From Spartobacteria bacterium (GTDB lineage: Bacteria > Verrucomicrobiota > Verrucomicrobiia > Chthoniobacterales > UBA10450): 64,000 nt of DNA. The position numbers and the translations under genes were made by a program. Shown piece by piece: positions 1 to 9,338 of the stretch (positions are counted from its first letter, which is position 1; every line of letters begins with the position of its first letter). A model generated the notes under the pieces. The model saw nothing but the letters and a program-made list of their open reading frames with translations. It did no database searches and had not been told where the DNA came from. The DNA lies in contig JAJPGZ010000012.1 in assembly GCA_021325495.1 (NCBI GenBank), positions 56,131 through 120,130 of the forward strand. Reading direction: 5' to 3'.

Positions 1-1091
1 GCGCGCCACGCCATCGACGACGCCGTATTTGTCCCAATCAACATTCGCGAGCAGCTCAGCGTAGCTCGCGTAATGGCCAGTGCCATTCGTGCCGACCTTG
101 TCCGTCATGAAGTAACACGGCGCTTTCCACCCGGCCATGTTGCGCGTCGGGATCGCCCACGCCGAACAAGTGAGATCGCGTTTGCCGGCGAGAAATTCGA
201 AATAAACCGGCGTGCCGAAGAACGTGTAGCGCTGCATCCATTCCTCCATCTTCTCGAACTTCTGCACAGTGGCTTTGCGCGTGAGGAAGAAGTTTTCCGG
301 CTGCAAATTCAAACGCGAGACCATGTCTTTCTTGGCCGCGTCGTATTCGTAGCCCGGCGTGATCGTGTGACCATCAACGCCGAGGTCGCTCAAGTAATCG
401 AACAATTGCTCGAGCTCCTCCATGTCGGTCTCTTTATAGACGGTCGTGTTGGTCGCGACCTGATAACCGAGAATCTTCGCCATTTTGATCGCGAGGATGC
501 ACTCCTTGAACACGCCTTCGCGCTCGACAATGAGATCGTGCGTCCGCTCCAGTCCGTCGAGGTGGACGTTCCAATACATCCAGGCGCTCGGCGCGATGAC
601 CTGGCCTTTGAGGGCAGTTTCGGAACTGCGAATCGCCGCCGCGTCCTTGTCCGTCATTAATCCCTGCGCGAGTAAGATGTCGATCTTGCGATCCAATTCT
701 GCTCGTTTCACAGCGACGCGATATTCTTTCGTCATCCATTCGCGCATCTTTTGCGCATGAACATCGCGTTTGTGCAGACGTAAACGATCCGGCCTTGTTC
801 GAACAGCCCGTTGATCAACTCTTCGATCTTCGGATAAATCAGCGGTTCGCCGCCGCAGATCGACACCATCGGCGCGTTACATTCCTGCGCCGCGCCCAGG
901 CAATCCTCGAGCGACATCATGTCTTTGAGCGAGGTCGAGTATTCGCGAATGCGGCCGCAGCCGGTGCAGGTCAGGTTGCAAGTGTGCAGCGGTTCGAGTT
1001 GCAAGACGGTCGCGAACTTCTTCGTGCCACGAAGTTTGTGGCCGATGATGTACGCAGCGATTTTACTGGTGAGAGCGAGGGGAAACCTCAT
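1..1091 (-). CDS. hpnH: HpnH-like radical SAM protein, frameshifted and truncated by the window
   Basis: Hopanoid-pathway radical SAM enzyme; characterised HpnH joins an adenosyl group to diploptene, the first step to extended hopanoids. The N-terminal part carries the CNLTCTGC cluster motif (CxxxCxxC) that binds the SAM-cleaving [4Fe-4S] centre, then SICGGEPL. The second part, read on the minus strand from about 750 down to 1 in another frame, continues with family-like segments (WNVHLDGLERTHD, VATNTTVYKETD, TPGYEYDAAKKDM, CSAWAIPTRNMAGW, PCYFMTDK). The two frames join at a T run at 749-752, where one extra base would restore a single protein, so this is a natural frameshift or a homopolymer error. 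The start at 1091 (ATG before RFPLALTSK) matches the family N-terminus better than 1160. The C-terminus lies outside the window. Confidence 0.85.
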
Positions 1092-1208
1092 AGAAGCCCG
1101 CATAGTATCGAGACCAGCGCGCCTGTCAACGCCACGCTCAGGCCAGGTCGTACGCAACATTCGCGCGGGTGCGGCGGTTACATATATTGAACCGGAGGAA
1201 GAATCGAC

Positions 1209-1577
1209 ATGAAAACGTTTTTAACCATCGCAGTTTTGGCCGCAGCGGTCACTTTTGCGCAGGCGCAGAGTGAAGGAGTCACAAATCGCGGATATACCCG
1301 TTATGCGACCGGCGTTCCGGCGACATCGCCGAAGGATTCGCCATTGCGCAAGTGGACGACGGCGCAGCTTCAACAGCGTCGCATCGAGCTCTATCGCACC
1401 GTGACCCGCCATGAGACGCGCCGGGGCGCGCCCGTGTATCATTATCATCAGGGCGACACTTCGCCGCAGCAGGATGAAATTTTCGCGATCGAGGGCGAGC
1501 TGAATCGGCGATATCAGGCGGGTGATAAAGCTGCGGAATTGCAGCGGCCGATTCCGGGCATGCAACATCCCGGCTAA
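1209..1577 (+). CDS. Small secreted hypothetical protein
   Basis: A 122-residue protein with a clear signal peptide: a Lys after Met, a hydrophobic LTIAVLAAAVTFA core and an AQAQ cleavage region around residue 19. The mature part is charged and has no domain I recognise; the central region reads TTAQLQQRRIELYRT and may be helical. A strong Shine-Dalgarno (GGAGG, about 1192) precedes the ATG. It stands alone between the divergently read hpnH-like gene and the convergent glgB. An M1 repeat (1576-1585) overlaps its stop codon. Function unknown. Confidence 0.7.
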   Translation: MKTFLTIAVLAAAVTFAQAQSEGVTNRGYTRYATGVPATSPKDSPLRKWTTAQLQQRRIELYRTVTRHETRRGAPVYHYHQGDTSPQQDEIFAIEGELNRRYQAGDKAAELQRPIPGMQHPG

Positions 1578-1592
1578 GATCGACAATCGTAT

Positions 1593-3785
1593 TTAGCTCT
1601 CGAGCTTGAACGCCACTGTCGCCAACGGCGGCAGATGGATGAGGATGGAATGCTCGCGCCCCATCCATTGTCGATCTTCGCTCTGCACGCCGCCGTAATT
1701 TCCGACGTTGGAACCGCCGTACGTTTCCGCGTCCGTGTTGATGAGCTCGCGATAGAATCCTGATTGCGGCACCCCGAGACGATAATCATGCCTAACGATC
1801 GGCGTCGCGTTCACGACGAACACAATGACGTCGCCGTCGCGCGATTTGCGCATGAATGACACGACGCTATTGTCGGCGTCGTGGAAATCGATCCACTCAA
1901 ATCCTTCGTAGGAATCGTCCTGCTGCCAGAGCGCCGGCTCGTTTTTGTAAACGTAATTCAAATGCTGCACGAGCCGCTTCAGCCCGTCGTGTTTTGGAAG
2001 ATCGACAAGTTGCCAATCAAGTTGCGTGTCGTGATTCCATTCTTTCCACTGGCCGAACTCGCCGCCCATGAACAAAAGTTTCTTGCCGGGTTGTCCGTAC
2101 ATCCACGCGTAAAACATCCGCAGGTTCGCGAACTTCTGCCATTCATCGCCCGGCATTTTGTTGAGCATCGATCGCTTGCCGTGCACGACTTCATCGTGGC
2201 TCAACACCAAAATAAAATGCTCGGTAAACGCGTAGAGCAGCGAGAACGTGATGTTGCCGTGATGAAACCGCCGATAAATCGGATCGAGCGACATGTATTG
2301 CAGGAAGTCGTGCATCCAACCCATGTTCCATTTGAATCCGAATCCGAGCCCGCCGAGATACGTCGGCTTCGACACGGCCGGCCACGAGGTTGATTCCTCG
2401 GCAATCGTCATGATGCCGGGGAAATGTTCGTAGCAGACCTCGTTAGTCCGTTTAAGAAAATAAATCGCGTCCAGATTTTCGCGGCCGCCGTACTTGTTAG
2501 GGATCCACTGCCCTTCCTTGCGCGAATAATCGAGATACAACATCGACGCCACCGCATCCACCCGCAGTCCGTCGATGTGATATTGGTCGAGCCAGAAAAG
2601 CGCGTTCGCGATCAGGAAATTCCGCACTTCGTTCCGCCCGAAATTAAAAATGAGCGTGCCCCAATCCTGATGTTCGCCCTGACGCGGGTCCATGTGCTCG
2701 TAGAGATCGGTCCCGTCGAACTCCGCAAGTCCATGCGCATCCTTCGGAAAATGCGCCGGCACCCAATCCATGATCACGCCGATTCCCGCTTGGTGACACT
2801 TGTCGATGAAATGCCGCAGCTCGTCCGGCGTGCCGAAACGCGAAGTCGGCGCGTAATAATTCGTCACCTGATAACCCCACGAACCTTCGAACGGATGTTC
2901 CGCGATCGGGAGCAATTCGATGTGCGTGTAACCAAGATCGACAACGTACGGCAGCAACGTTTCCGCGAGTTCAAGATAACTTAGCTGCCGGTTATCGTCC
3001 GTTCGCCGCCACGAACCGAGATGCACTTCGTAAATGCTGATCGGACTTTGCGGCCAATTCTTCTGCGCGCGTGATTCGATCCACGCGCCGTCGCTCCATT
3101 TGTAGCGCTCGAGATTGTAAACGAGCGACGCGGTCGCTTTCCCGTGCTGCCCGAAAAACGCGAACGGGTCCGACTTCAACAAAACCGCGCCGTTGTGCGC
3201 GCGAATTTCGAATTTGTAGTGCGCGCCTTCTTTCACGCCGGGCACGAACAATTCCCAGACTCCGACGCCTAACAATTTCCGCATCGGATTGACGCGCCCG
3301 TCCCAATTATTGAAATCGCCGACCACACTCACGCGCTGCGCATTCGGCGCCCAGACCGCGAAGTAAACGCCGGCTTGATTGTCGATCTTGCGTAAATGCG
3401 CGCCGAACTTGTCGTAAAGCCGCCAATGCTGGCCTTCGCCGAACAAATGCAGATCGACTTCGCCCATGATTGGCCCGTAGCGATACGCATCGGCCTGCTC
3501 CCATTCTTTCCCGTCCCAACCCGTTAGGCGTAAATGATATTCGAGATCGCGCGTCGCGTTTGGCAGGCGCGCGCAGAAAAATCCGTCGCTATGGATTTTC
3601 TCCGTCTCGGTCGATTCCCCGTTAAGGACGATGTCGATCTTCTGCGCGTCCGGCCGGAAGACTCGGATCGCAAGATCATCCCCGACGCGATGCGGCCCCA
3701 GAATCCGGAATGGATCCCCGTGCGTCGCCGAAAGGAACGAATTCAATTCGTCCGGCGGCAATCCCGTGATTTGAAACGGCTTCAT
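1593..3785 (-). CDS. glgB: 1,4-alpha-glucan branching enzyme
   Basis: GH13 glycogen branching enzyme of about 730 residues, the normal length; it transfers alpha-1,4 chains to alpha-1,6 branch points in the cytoplasm. The N-terminal third holds tandem beta-sandwich (CBM48-type) modules ([11 protein letters not shown] segment). The catalytic barrel shows region I DWVPAHFP near residue 338, region [14 protein letters not shown] with the nucleophile Asp near 407, region III EESTSWP with the acid/base Glu near 462, and region [15 protein letters not shown] near 528. The frame is open up to 3890, but the ATG at 3785 ([14 protein letters not shown]) fits the family start. Divergent from cysE. Four M1 copies lie inside the gene without disturbing the frame. 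Confidence 0.95.
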   Translation of the reverse strand: MKPFQITGLPPDELNSFLSATHGDPFRILGPHRVGDDLAIRVFRPDAQKIDIVLNGESTETEKIHSDGFFCARLPNATRDLEYHLRLTGWDGKEWEQADAYRYGPIMGEVDLHLFGEGQHWRLYDKFGAHLRKIDNQAGVYFAVWAPNAQRVSVVGDFNNWDGRVNPMRKLLGVGVWELFVPGVKEGAHYKFEIRAHNGAVLLKSDPFAFFGQHGKATASLVYNLERYKWSDGAWIESRAQKNWPQSPISIYEVHLGSWRRTDDNRQLSYLELAETLLPYVVDLGYTHIELLPIAEHPFEGSWGYQVTNYYAPTSRFGTPDELRHFIDKCHQAGIGVIMDWVPAHFPKDAHGLAEFDGTDLYEHMDPRQGEHQDWGTLIFNFGRNEVRNFLIANALFWLDQYHIDGLRVDAVASMLYLDYSRKEGQWIPNKYGGRENLDAIYFLKRTNEVCYEHFPGIMTIAEESTSWPAVSKPTYLGGLGFGFKWNMGWMHDFLQYMSLDPIYRRFHHGNITFSLLYAFTEHFILVLSHDEVVHGKRSMLNKMPGDEWQKFANLRMFYAWMYGQPGKKLLFMGGEFGQWKEWNHDTQLDWQLVDLPKHDGLKRLVQHLNYVYKNEPALWQQDDSYEGFEWIDFHDADNSVVSFMRKSRDGDVIVFVVNATPIVRHDYRLGVPQSGFYRELINTDAETYGGSNVGNYGGVQSEDRQWMGREHSILIHLPPLATVAFKLES

Positions 3786-3870
3786 CGCGTTCATTCGAGC
3801 GAAGGGCTGGAATGTTCCACTGTCAAATCCCCTTTGAATGCGCTCGCGCGCTCCGTTACTCTTGGACGCA

Positions 3871-4788
3871 ATGGAAAATCGCCCGCGCAACGCCGTCGAC
3901 GAGCTCTTGCAAACTTACGGCGAGTCCGGCGGCATCAATTATCTCGCGGCCTCGGCCACACTGCCGTCGCGCGAAACGATCGAGAAGGCGTGCGCCGATT
4001 TGATGAGCCTGATGTTCCCCGGATTTCGCGGCGAAGCGTTGACCGATTCCGACGATTTGCCCGACATTACCAAAAGTCGCATTCGAAATCTGCGCATCCG
4101 ATTGAAGCCGGAGATCTGTAAAAGCTTCGGCGATTTTCCGGCGAACGACGAAACAAAAAAGAAAGCCGACGACGTTCTCGACTTCTTCATTTCGCAATTG
4201 CCCGAAGTGCGAAAAGTTTTGTGGACCGACATCGACGCCGCTTACGACGGCGATCCCGCCGCAAAAAGCTACGAGGAAATCATCGTTAGCTATCCGTCGC
4301 TCGAAGCCATCGCGATTTACCGAATGGCGCACCTGCTTTACAACAAAGTGCCGTTGATCCCGCGCATCATGACCGAATGGGCGCACAGCCGCACCGGGAT
4401 CGACATTCACCCCGGCGCGGAGATCGGCTCGCATTTTTTTATCGATCACGGAACGGGCGTCGTGGTCGGCGAGACAACGAAAATCGGTTCGGGCGTGAAA
4501 ATTTATCAGGGCGTCTCGTTCATCGCACGCTCGCTCGCGGCCGGTCGTGGTTTGCGCGGAAAGAAACGTCACCCGACCATCGAAGACGGCGTTTGTATTT
4601 ACGCCGGAACCACGATCATGGGCGGCGACACCGTGATCGGCGCGAATTCGACCATCGGCGCGAACGTTTTCCTGACGAAAAGCGTTCCGCCAAATTCGCT
4701 CGTCTATTACGAAGAGAAAGAAATCGAGATCGTGCCGAAGCGATCGCGCAAAGTCGGCGCTACTGACGACAACGGCTTCCAAGAATGA
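3871..4788 (+). CDS. cysE: Serine O-acetyltransferase
   Basis: Makes O-acetylserine from serine and acetyl-CoA, the first committed step of cysteine synthesis. About 305 residues: an N-terminal helical region and a C-terminal left-handed beta-helix of hexapeptide repeats starting near residue 176 ([20 protein letters not shown]), with the active-site D-H pair of FIDHGTG. The long N-terminus resembles the EpsC-type branch of the family. I chose the ATG at 3871 ([12 protein letters not shown]) over 3838 because the upstream 11 residues look random. A cysteine desulfurase follows about 110 bp downstream, so the pair links cysteine supply with sulfur mobilisation. Confidence 0.9.
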   Translation: MENRPRNAVDELLQTYGESGGINYLAASATLPSRETIEKACADLMSLMFPGFRGEALTDSDDLPDITKSRIRNLRIRLKPEICKSFGDFPANDETKKKADDVLDFFISQLPEVRKVLWTDIDAAYDGDPAAKSYEEIIVSYPSLEAIAIYRMAHLLYNKVPLIPRIMTEWAHSRTGIDIHPGAEIGSHFFIDHGTGVVVGETTKIGSGVKIYQGVSFIARSLAAGRGLRGKKRHPTIEDGVCIYAGTTIMGGDTVIGANSTIGANVFLTKSVPPNSLVYYEEKEIEIVPKRSRKVGATDDNGFQE

Positions 4789-4791
4789 TCG

Positions 4792-4874
4792 CTGTCATTC
4801 TGAGCGAAGCGAAGAATCTCCAATCATTCCGTTAACCAAAAGTCAGAGATGTTTCGCTTCGCTCAACATGACAG
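4792..4874. repeat. Palindromic repeat family R1, copy 1
   Basis: An inverted repeat with arms of about 29 nt (4792-4820 and 4846-4874, about 25 of 29 positions pairing) around a 25-nt loop, between cysE and the desulfurase gene. The arms contain GAGCGAAGCGAA. A related copy lies at 9748-9838 and a single arm at 52964-52994. It could fold as an mRNA hairpin and end cysE transcription. Confidence 0.8.
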
Positions 4875-4895
4875 ATTAAAATAGAGCGACGCCGA

Positions 4896-6047
4896 ATGAT
4901 TTATCTCGATTACAACGCGACCACGCCGATTTGCGACCCCGCGCGCGAAGCGATGCTGCCGTACTTCGACAAATTTTTCGGCAACGCGTCGAGCATTCAT
5001 AAAGCCGGCCGCGAAGCGCGCGCGGCGATCGACAATGCGCGCGATAAATTCGCGGGCCTCATTCACGCGAAGCCACACGAGATCGTTTTCACCGGCGGCG
5101 GGACCGAGGCGAACAATCTCGCTCTGCTCGGCCTAACGAGATCGCACTCTTCCAAACGTCACATCATCAGCTCGAAAGTAGAACATCACGCGGTGCTCCA
5201 CGCGGTCGAGCATCTCGAAAAGGATGGTTTCGAAGTGACCTGGCTCAATGTTTCCGAAGGTGGAATTGTCGATCTTGATCAGCTGCGCGATTCCATTCGC
5301 GACGACACCGCGCTCGTTTCCGTCATGGCCGCGAATAATGAGACCGGTGTCGTGCAACCGCTCGCCGAAATTTCGAAAATTTGTCGCGAGCGCGGCGTAC
5401 TTTTGCACAGCGACATGGTGCAAGGCTTCGGCAAGATCGACATCGACGTTTCGTTGGTCGATGCGGCGAGTTTCGCCGCGCATAAATTTTACGGGCCGAA
5501 AGGCGTCGGCGCGCTTTATCTGCGGAGCGGATTGTCGATCCAACCGATCTCGTTCGGCGGCGCGCATGAAAATCAACGCCGCGCCGGAACGGAGAACGTT
5601 CCCGGAATTGTCGGCATGGCCGCGGCCGCGGAATTTGCCCTAACGAATCGCGAAACCGAGCAAGATCGACAATCGCATTTGCGCGATCGTTTGTGGGAAT
5701 TGATCGCGCAATCGGTTCCGGAAGCGAAACAGAACGGCGACACCGCGCAGCGCGTTCCGAACACGCTCAACGTCAGTTTTCTCGGCGTCGATTCCGAGAT
5801 GCTGCTCATCGCGCTCGACCTTAAAGGCGTTTGCGCGTCGAGCGGCTCGGCCTGCATGGTCGGCTCCGTCAGCGCCTCGCACGTTTTGCTCGCGATGAAT
5901 TTGCCGATCGAGCGCGCGCGCTCGGCTGGACGTCTCTCGTTAGGCAAATTTACCACCGCCGATGAAATTGAGAACGCCGGAAAAATCATCGGCCAGGTCG
6001 TACAACGCATCTCGAAGTTGAAGCGAGCGGAGTATGCTGTCGCCTAA
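4896..6047 (+). CDS. iscS: Cysteine desulfurase (NifS/IscS family)
   Basis: PLP-dependent enzyme that removes sulfur from cysteine as a persulfide for Fe-S cluster and thio-cofactor assembly. 383 residues, a normal size. It starts with the typical MIYLDYNATTP; the PLP lysine is in AAHKFYGPKG (about residue 197), GGGTEANN contacts the cofactor, and the catalytic loop cysteine is in CASSGSAC (about residue 320). No iscU or other isc/suf gene adjoins, so the nifS/iscS subtype cannot be fixed. M1 copies give GIVDLDQ, GKIDID and EQDRQS inside the protein. The M2 copy at its end supplies the stop codon (GCCTAAC). Overlaps the next frame by 14 nt. Confidence 0.92.
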   Translation: MIYLDYNATTPICDPAREAMLPYFDKFFGNASSIHKAGREARAAIDNARDKFAGLIHAKPHEIVFTGGGTEANNLALLGLTRSHSSKRHIISSKVEHHAVLHAVEHLEKDGFEVTWLNVSEGGIVDLDQLRDSIRDDTALVSVMAANNETGVVQPLAEISKICRERGVLLHSDMVQGFGKIDIDVSLVDAASFAAHKFYGPKGVGALYLRSGLSIQPISFGGAHENQRRAGTENVPGIVGMAAAAEFALTNRETEQDRQSHLRDRLWELIAQSVPEAKQNGDTAQRVPNTLNVSFLGVDSEMLLIALDLKGVCASSGSACMVGSVSASHVLLAMNLPIERARSAGRLSLGKFTTADEIENAGKIIGQVVQRISKLKRAEYAVA

Positions 6048-6672
6048 CGGCCGAGCCGGACGGGCGGCTGAGAAATCAAATGCGCAGTTACAATTCAATT
6101 TCGATGTCGATCTTGCGCGAAGAATTGTAGGGCAGGCGCATCGCCTGCCGTCCGTTGATGAAATGGCAAGCGAAGCGCTTGCCCTACAAATCAGAGGTCG
6201 CGTGTTATTACGTGAACACGGCGCCGCGCGCATCGCCAATGAAGTTCGCGTGGAATGGAACGCGCGCCTGAAAACCTGCGCCGGCCGCGCCGACTTCCGC
6301 GAAAAACTCATCTCGCTCAATCCGCGACTGCGCGATCATCCCGACGAAATCGAGCGCACGTTTCTGCACGAGCTCGCGCACATCCTCGCGCATCTGCGCG
6401 CAAAAAATCGTCGACGCATCGCACCGCACGGACCCGAATGGCGCGATGCCTGTCGCGATTTGGGAATCGCCGACGAAAAACGTTGTCACAATCTCCCCTT
6501 CCCGATCACCGAACGCATCCGCCGTTTTCTCTACAAATGCCCTAACTGCGCCGAAACTTTTCCGCGCGTGCGAAAAATTCGCGGCGCTATCGCCTGCCTC
6601 GCCTGCTGTCGCGCGCACAGCCGTGGCGAATTCGATCCGCGATTTCGTTTGCGACTCGTTAGGTATTGCTAG
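6034..6672 (+). CDS. SprT-like zinc metalloprotease-domain protein
   Basis: 212 residues with a HELAH motif (about residues 112-116), the zinc site of SprT/Spartan-like peptidases, followed by a further His region and two CxxC pairs (CPNC near 170, CLAC about 20 residues later) that look like a zinc ribbon. Eukaryotic Spartan degrades DNA-protein crosslinks; bacterial SprT homologues are poorly characterised, so the substrate here is unknown. The stretch at about residues 32-52 is the translation of a palindromic repeat (6129-6189), so the N-terminus either carries an in-frame repeat insertion or the true start is downstream. Overlaps the desulfurase end by 14 nt, implying co-transcription. 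Confidence 0.75.
   Translation: MLSPNGRAGRAAEKSNAQLQFNFDVDLARRIVGQAHRLPSVDEMASEALALQIRGRVLLREHGAARIANEVRVEWNARLKTCAGRADFREKLISLNPRLRDHPDEIERTFLHELAHILAHLRAKNRRRIAPHGPEWRDACRDLGIADEKRCHNLPFPITERIRRFLYKCPNCAETFPRVRKIRGAIACLACCRAHSRGEFDPRFRLRLVRYC
6129..6189. repeat. Palindromic repeat R3 inside the SprT-like gene
   Basis: Two arms of about 24 nt (6129-6152 and 6166-6189), reading GGGCAGGCGCATCGCCTGCC on the left and its imperfect complement on the right, about 21 of 24 pairing. It lies in frame near the 5' end of the SprT-like gene and adds a short peptide without stopping translation. REP-like. Confidence 0.7.
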
Positions 6673-6761
6673 CCAATCTTTTCGAACTACGACCCCGCCG
6701 GCCGGCTGAAGAGGCTACTTAGTTTCAGGCGATCACATGCAGAACGCTGACAGCGGAATCG

Positions 6762-7328
6762 TCAGGGCCGTCCATCTGGATGGACAAAGCCTTCCAAGAC
6801 AAATAGCGGCATGGATCCGTAATAGACCATTCGAACAACAGCATTCACGTCCGAATCGGCCCACAGGTACCAAGGACCATGACCGTGTTCCTCAAAATCT
6901 GCACGAGTTGCCTCCACGGAGCCATCTGCGTTCAGTCTGAATCGGCAGCTCATCTTCATATGTGACAACTTTGGCTTCCATTCTCTTTCGATCTGGCGCA
7001 GGTCGTGAGTCTTTCCAAACTCAATCACTTCTGGTGAGAATCCTGGCTTCAGAAGATTTGTGAAAAGCCGATCCGCATCGACGTCACCGGTAACATCAAC
7101 AAATGTGCGCCCCTGAACAGGCTCGCCTTCCGTCCACTGGACGTTACGAATGTACTGATACTGAGCGAACGCGTTCCCGACCGTTATGCTTCGATCGAAT
7201 GCGAGCACGGCAGTCTGAACGGCCTTCACTTTCGGATTGTTGCTTACCGTTGGCTTAGACCGATCGGAACACCCAAACAAAATTATGCTTGCAACAATGC
7301 CGACAACAATAGTGCAAGGTGTTTGCAT
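6762..7328 (-). CDS. Putative lipoprotein, unknown function
   Basis: About 188 residues if started at the ATG at 7328. This start gives a short hydrophobic signal ending in the lipobox ILFGC (modified Cys near residue 20), whereas the longer frame to 7406 would bury the signal. The remainder is soluble, with several Trp/Tyr residues, and matches no family I recognise. The base composition is visibly lower in GC than the neighbours, and no M1 or M2 copy lies in it. It follows another exported hypothetical on the same strand (7428-7994), suggesting a two-gene unit of recent or foreign origin. Confidence 0.65.
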   Translation of the reverse strand: MQTPCTIVVGIVASIILFGCSDRSKPTVSNNPKVKAVQTAVLAFDRSITVGNAFAQYQYIRNVQWTEGEPVQGRTFVDVTGDVDADRLFTNLLKPGFSPEVIEFGKTHDLRQIEREWKPKLSHMKMSCRFRLNADGSVEATRADFEEHGHGPWYLWADSDVNAVVRMVYYGSMPLFVLEGFVHPDGRP

Positions 7329-7427
7329 AGTGCTGTGCTTAGCGAGACACCGCATGAGTAATTGGAAGCGCGAATGACTCCGCGAAGACATGTCTAACAG
7401 AGGCATGCGGGTTGGCTCGTCCCGCGG

Positions 7428-7994
7428 TCACAATCCCGATTCTTTCAATGCGTTCTCGCGAGCGGCCTTTACCAGCGTCGTTGTGTAGGTGTCCCATTTT
7501 TTAGTTGTGATCGCAAGTCTGAGCTGTTTCGAAACCGGGTTCTGTACTTGATACGCTATAATATCGCGCCCCTCCAAAGACCACGCGTTGGTGAACGATT
7601 TCGGCGAACCCATCGGATCATAGTCTCCTTCTTCCCAAGCGGCTTGGCGTTTGCGAAGGGTCCTGTCGAACAAATCGAGGGAATCGACGGTCTTCCATTG
7701 GCTGTTTTGAGAATTCGCCGATAGGATTAAGTCCACATCCGCCTGCGACATCGATCGGTTCAGCCCTGGCGAGACCCAATACTCTTCATTTGCGCTGCGA
7801 CCGTCCAGTAAATTCACGTGTACTGAGTAATCGCCTTTTCTAAAATCATACGCGGGTTGCTCGTAGTCCTTTGTCTCCCATGTCGGCTTACCAAATCTAG
7901 AAACGAGTTCGTCGAAAGTCTCTCCTATGCGCGCCGAAGCGGTATTAATGATGCAAAAACAACATGCTATTAAGAGTAAGAGTTTCGTTTGCAT
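7428..7994 (-). CDS. Secreted hypothetical protein
   Basis: 188 residues beginning with a hydrophobic signal sequence (LLLLIACCFCIINTASA, likely cleaved after ASA near residue 21). The early mature region GETFDELVSRFGKPTW resembles the start of small repeats seen in many exported bacterial proteins that compare a ratio or formula, but I cannot assign a family. Low GC for the window and free of both dispersed motifs, like the neighbouring lipoprotein gene, about 100 bp downstream on the same strand. A copy of M2 (about 7998) lies just upstream of its start. Confidence 0.65.
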   Translation of the reverse strand: MQTKLLLLIACCFCIINTASARIGETFDELVSRFGKPTWETKDYEQPAYDFRKGDYSVHVNLLDGRSANEEYWVSPGLNRSMSQADVDLILSANSQNSQWKTVDSLDLFDRTLRKRQAAWEEGDYDPMGSPKSFTNAWSLEGRDIIAYQVQNPVSKQLRLAITTKKWDTYTTTLVKAARENALKESGL

Positions 7995-8047
7995 AAACCT
8001 AACGAGAACTAGATGAACAAGCGCAAAATGACACGAAAATTTGCACG

Positions 8048-9185
8048 TTAGATTACATTTGCATCATTCTTCGCGATCGTCTCCCCGCGCAATTTCGCCT
8101 GGATGAACATGTCGATCTTGCCGTCCATCACTTCCTGCACGTTCGAGGTTTGCGCGCCGGTGCGGTGGTCTTTGACCATTTGATAGGGCTGGAAAACGTA
8201 GCTGCGAATCTGGCTGCCCCACGCGATGTCGCCTTTTTCGCCGTATTGCCGGTCGATCTCGGCCCGCTTTTTGTCTTCTTCGATTTCGTAAAGTTTCGCC
8301 TTCAACATTTTCAGCGCGAGCTCGCGATTGCGGCCCTGGCTGCGCTCGGCCTGGCACGCGACGACGATGCCGCTCGGCTTGTGCAAAATGCGCACGGCGG
8401 TTTCGACTTTGTTCACGTTCTGGCCGCCTTTGCCGCCGGCGCGGAAGGTGTCGATCTCCAAATCGGCCGGATTAATTTCGATCGGCGTGCTGTCGGCGAC
8501 TTCCGGGACAACATCGACACTGGCGAATGAAGTGTGGCGGCGTTTGTTCGCGTCGAAGGGCGAAATCCTAACGAGTCGATGCACGCCGCGCTCGGTTTGC
8601 AGATGACCGTAAGCGTATTCGCCGCTCACGAGCAACGTGACCGATTTGATCCCGACTTCGTCGCCAGTCTGAATGTCGATCGTGTCCGATTTGTAACCGC
8701 TGCGCTCGATCCAGCGCTGATACATGCGCAAAAGCATGTCGGCCCAATCGCACGACTCCGTGCCGCCGGCGCCGGAATGAATGGTGACGAACGCGCTGTT
8801 GCGATCGTTAGGCCCGGAAAGAAACTGGCGCAGCTCGAATTCTTCGAGCTTGTGCACGAGACGTTCGTGCTCGGCCGCGACTTCTTTCTCCGCTTGCGCG
8901 CGCGCCGATTCGTCCTTTTCTTCCGCCGCAAGATCGACAAGTGCGCCGAAGTCGTCAATCTCGCGCTCGAGCTCGCCGAACGGATTGATGAGCGAACGCA
9001 AACGCGAAACTTCTTCGACGTCGCCCTGCGCCTTCTCGCGATTGTTCCAGAAATCCGGCGCGGCCATGCGCGCCTCGAGTCTGCCTAACTGCTCCTGCAG
9101 CTTGGGCAGGTCAAAGAAACCTCCGCAGCTCGCGCAAACGCGCTTTCAAGTCCGCGGCGTCGATGGTGGCGAGTTCGGTAGGCAT
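8048..9185 (-). CDS. prfB: Peptide chain release factor 2 with programmed +1 frameshift
   Basis: RF2 recognises UAA and UGA stops and releases the peptide through its GGQ motif, here [10 protein letters not shown]. The continuous frame (8048-9067) lacks the usual N-terminus. Upstream, an ATG at 9185 opens a short frame [20 protein letters not shown] that reaches an in-frame TGA at codon 25 (9111-9113). The context CTTTGAC with a GGAGG just upstream is the classic RF2 autoregulatory slip site: +1 slippage on CTT continues as DLPKLQEQ into the main frame. Low RF2 favours slippage and full-length product of about 378 residues. M1 encodes GKIDMFI near the C-terminus. Annotation from a single open frame would miss the first 24 codons. 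Confidence 0.93.
9111..9122 (-). promoter_or_regulatory. prfB: Programmed ribosomal frameshift site of prfB
   Basis: On the minus strand the sequence reads GGAGGTTTCTTTGACC: an anti-SD-pairing GGAGG, the slippery CTT, and the in-frame TGA stop read in the +1 frame as GAC. This matches the known RF2 autoregulatory site. The stop is cognate for RF2 itself. Confidence 0.9.
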
Positions 9186-9232
9186 GTGGCGATTATAACG
9201 CAAGATCGACATCGCGCACGTCGCGTCTGTCT

Positions 9233-9337
9233 CTGGGGAGCACAGGCCGCTGGCCTGTAGTTCGCGGCGGCTCGCCGCGAAGAGACAACTCCGGCGAGCC
9301 GCCGGAGTTCACAGGCCAGCGGCCTGTGCTCCCCGGA
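9233..9337. repeat. Complex palindromic repeat R2, copy 1
   Basis: Outer arms of 24 nt (9235-9258 and 9310-9333) pair almost perfectly: GGGGAGCACAGGCCGCTGGC on one side and its complement on the other. Inside are two further hairpins, TCGCGGCGGCTCGCCGCGA (about 9261-9279) and an AACTCCGGCG...CGCCGGAGTT stem (about 9287-9310). The whole can fold as a three-armed structure between the ftsB-like gene and prfB. A second copy is at 19527-19664. Confidence 0.85.
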
Positions 9338-9338
9338 A

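Noticed and set aside
73..660. 195-residue open frame on the plus strand at the window start
   Set aside because: It lies opposite the conserved hpnH-like frame, whose minus-strand translation carries recognisable motifs; the plus frame matches nothing and is Arg/Glu/His-rich like other antisense frames here.
2424..2984. 186-residue plus-strand frame opposite glgB
   Set aside because: Antisense of the conserved branching enzyme core; no initiation signal or motif.
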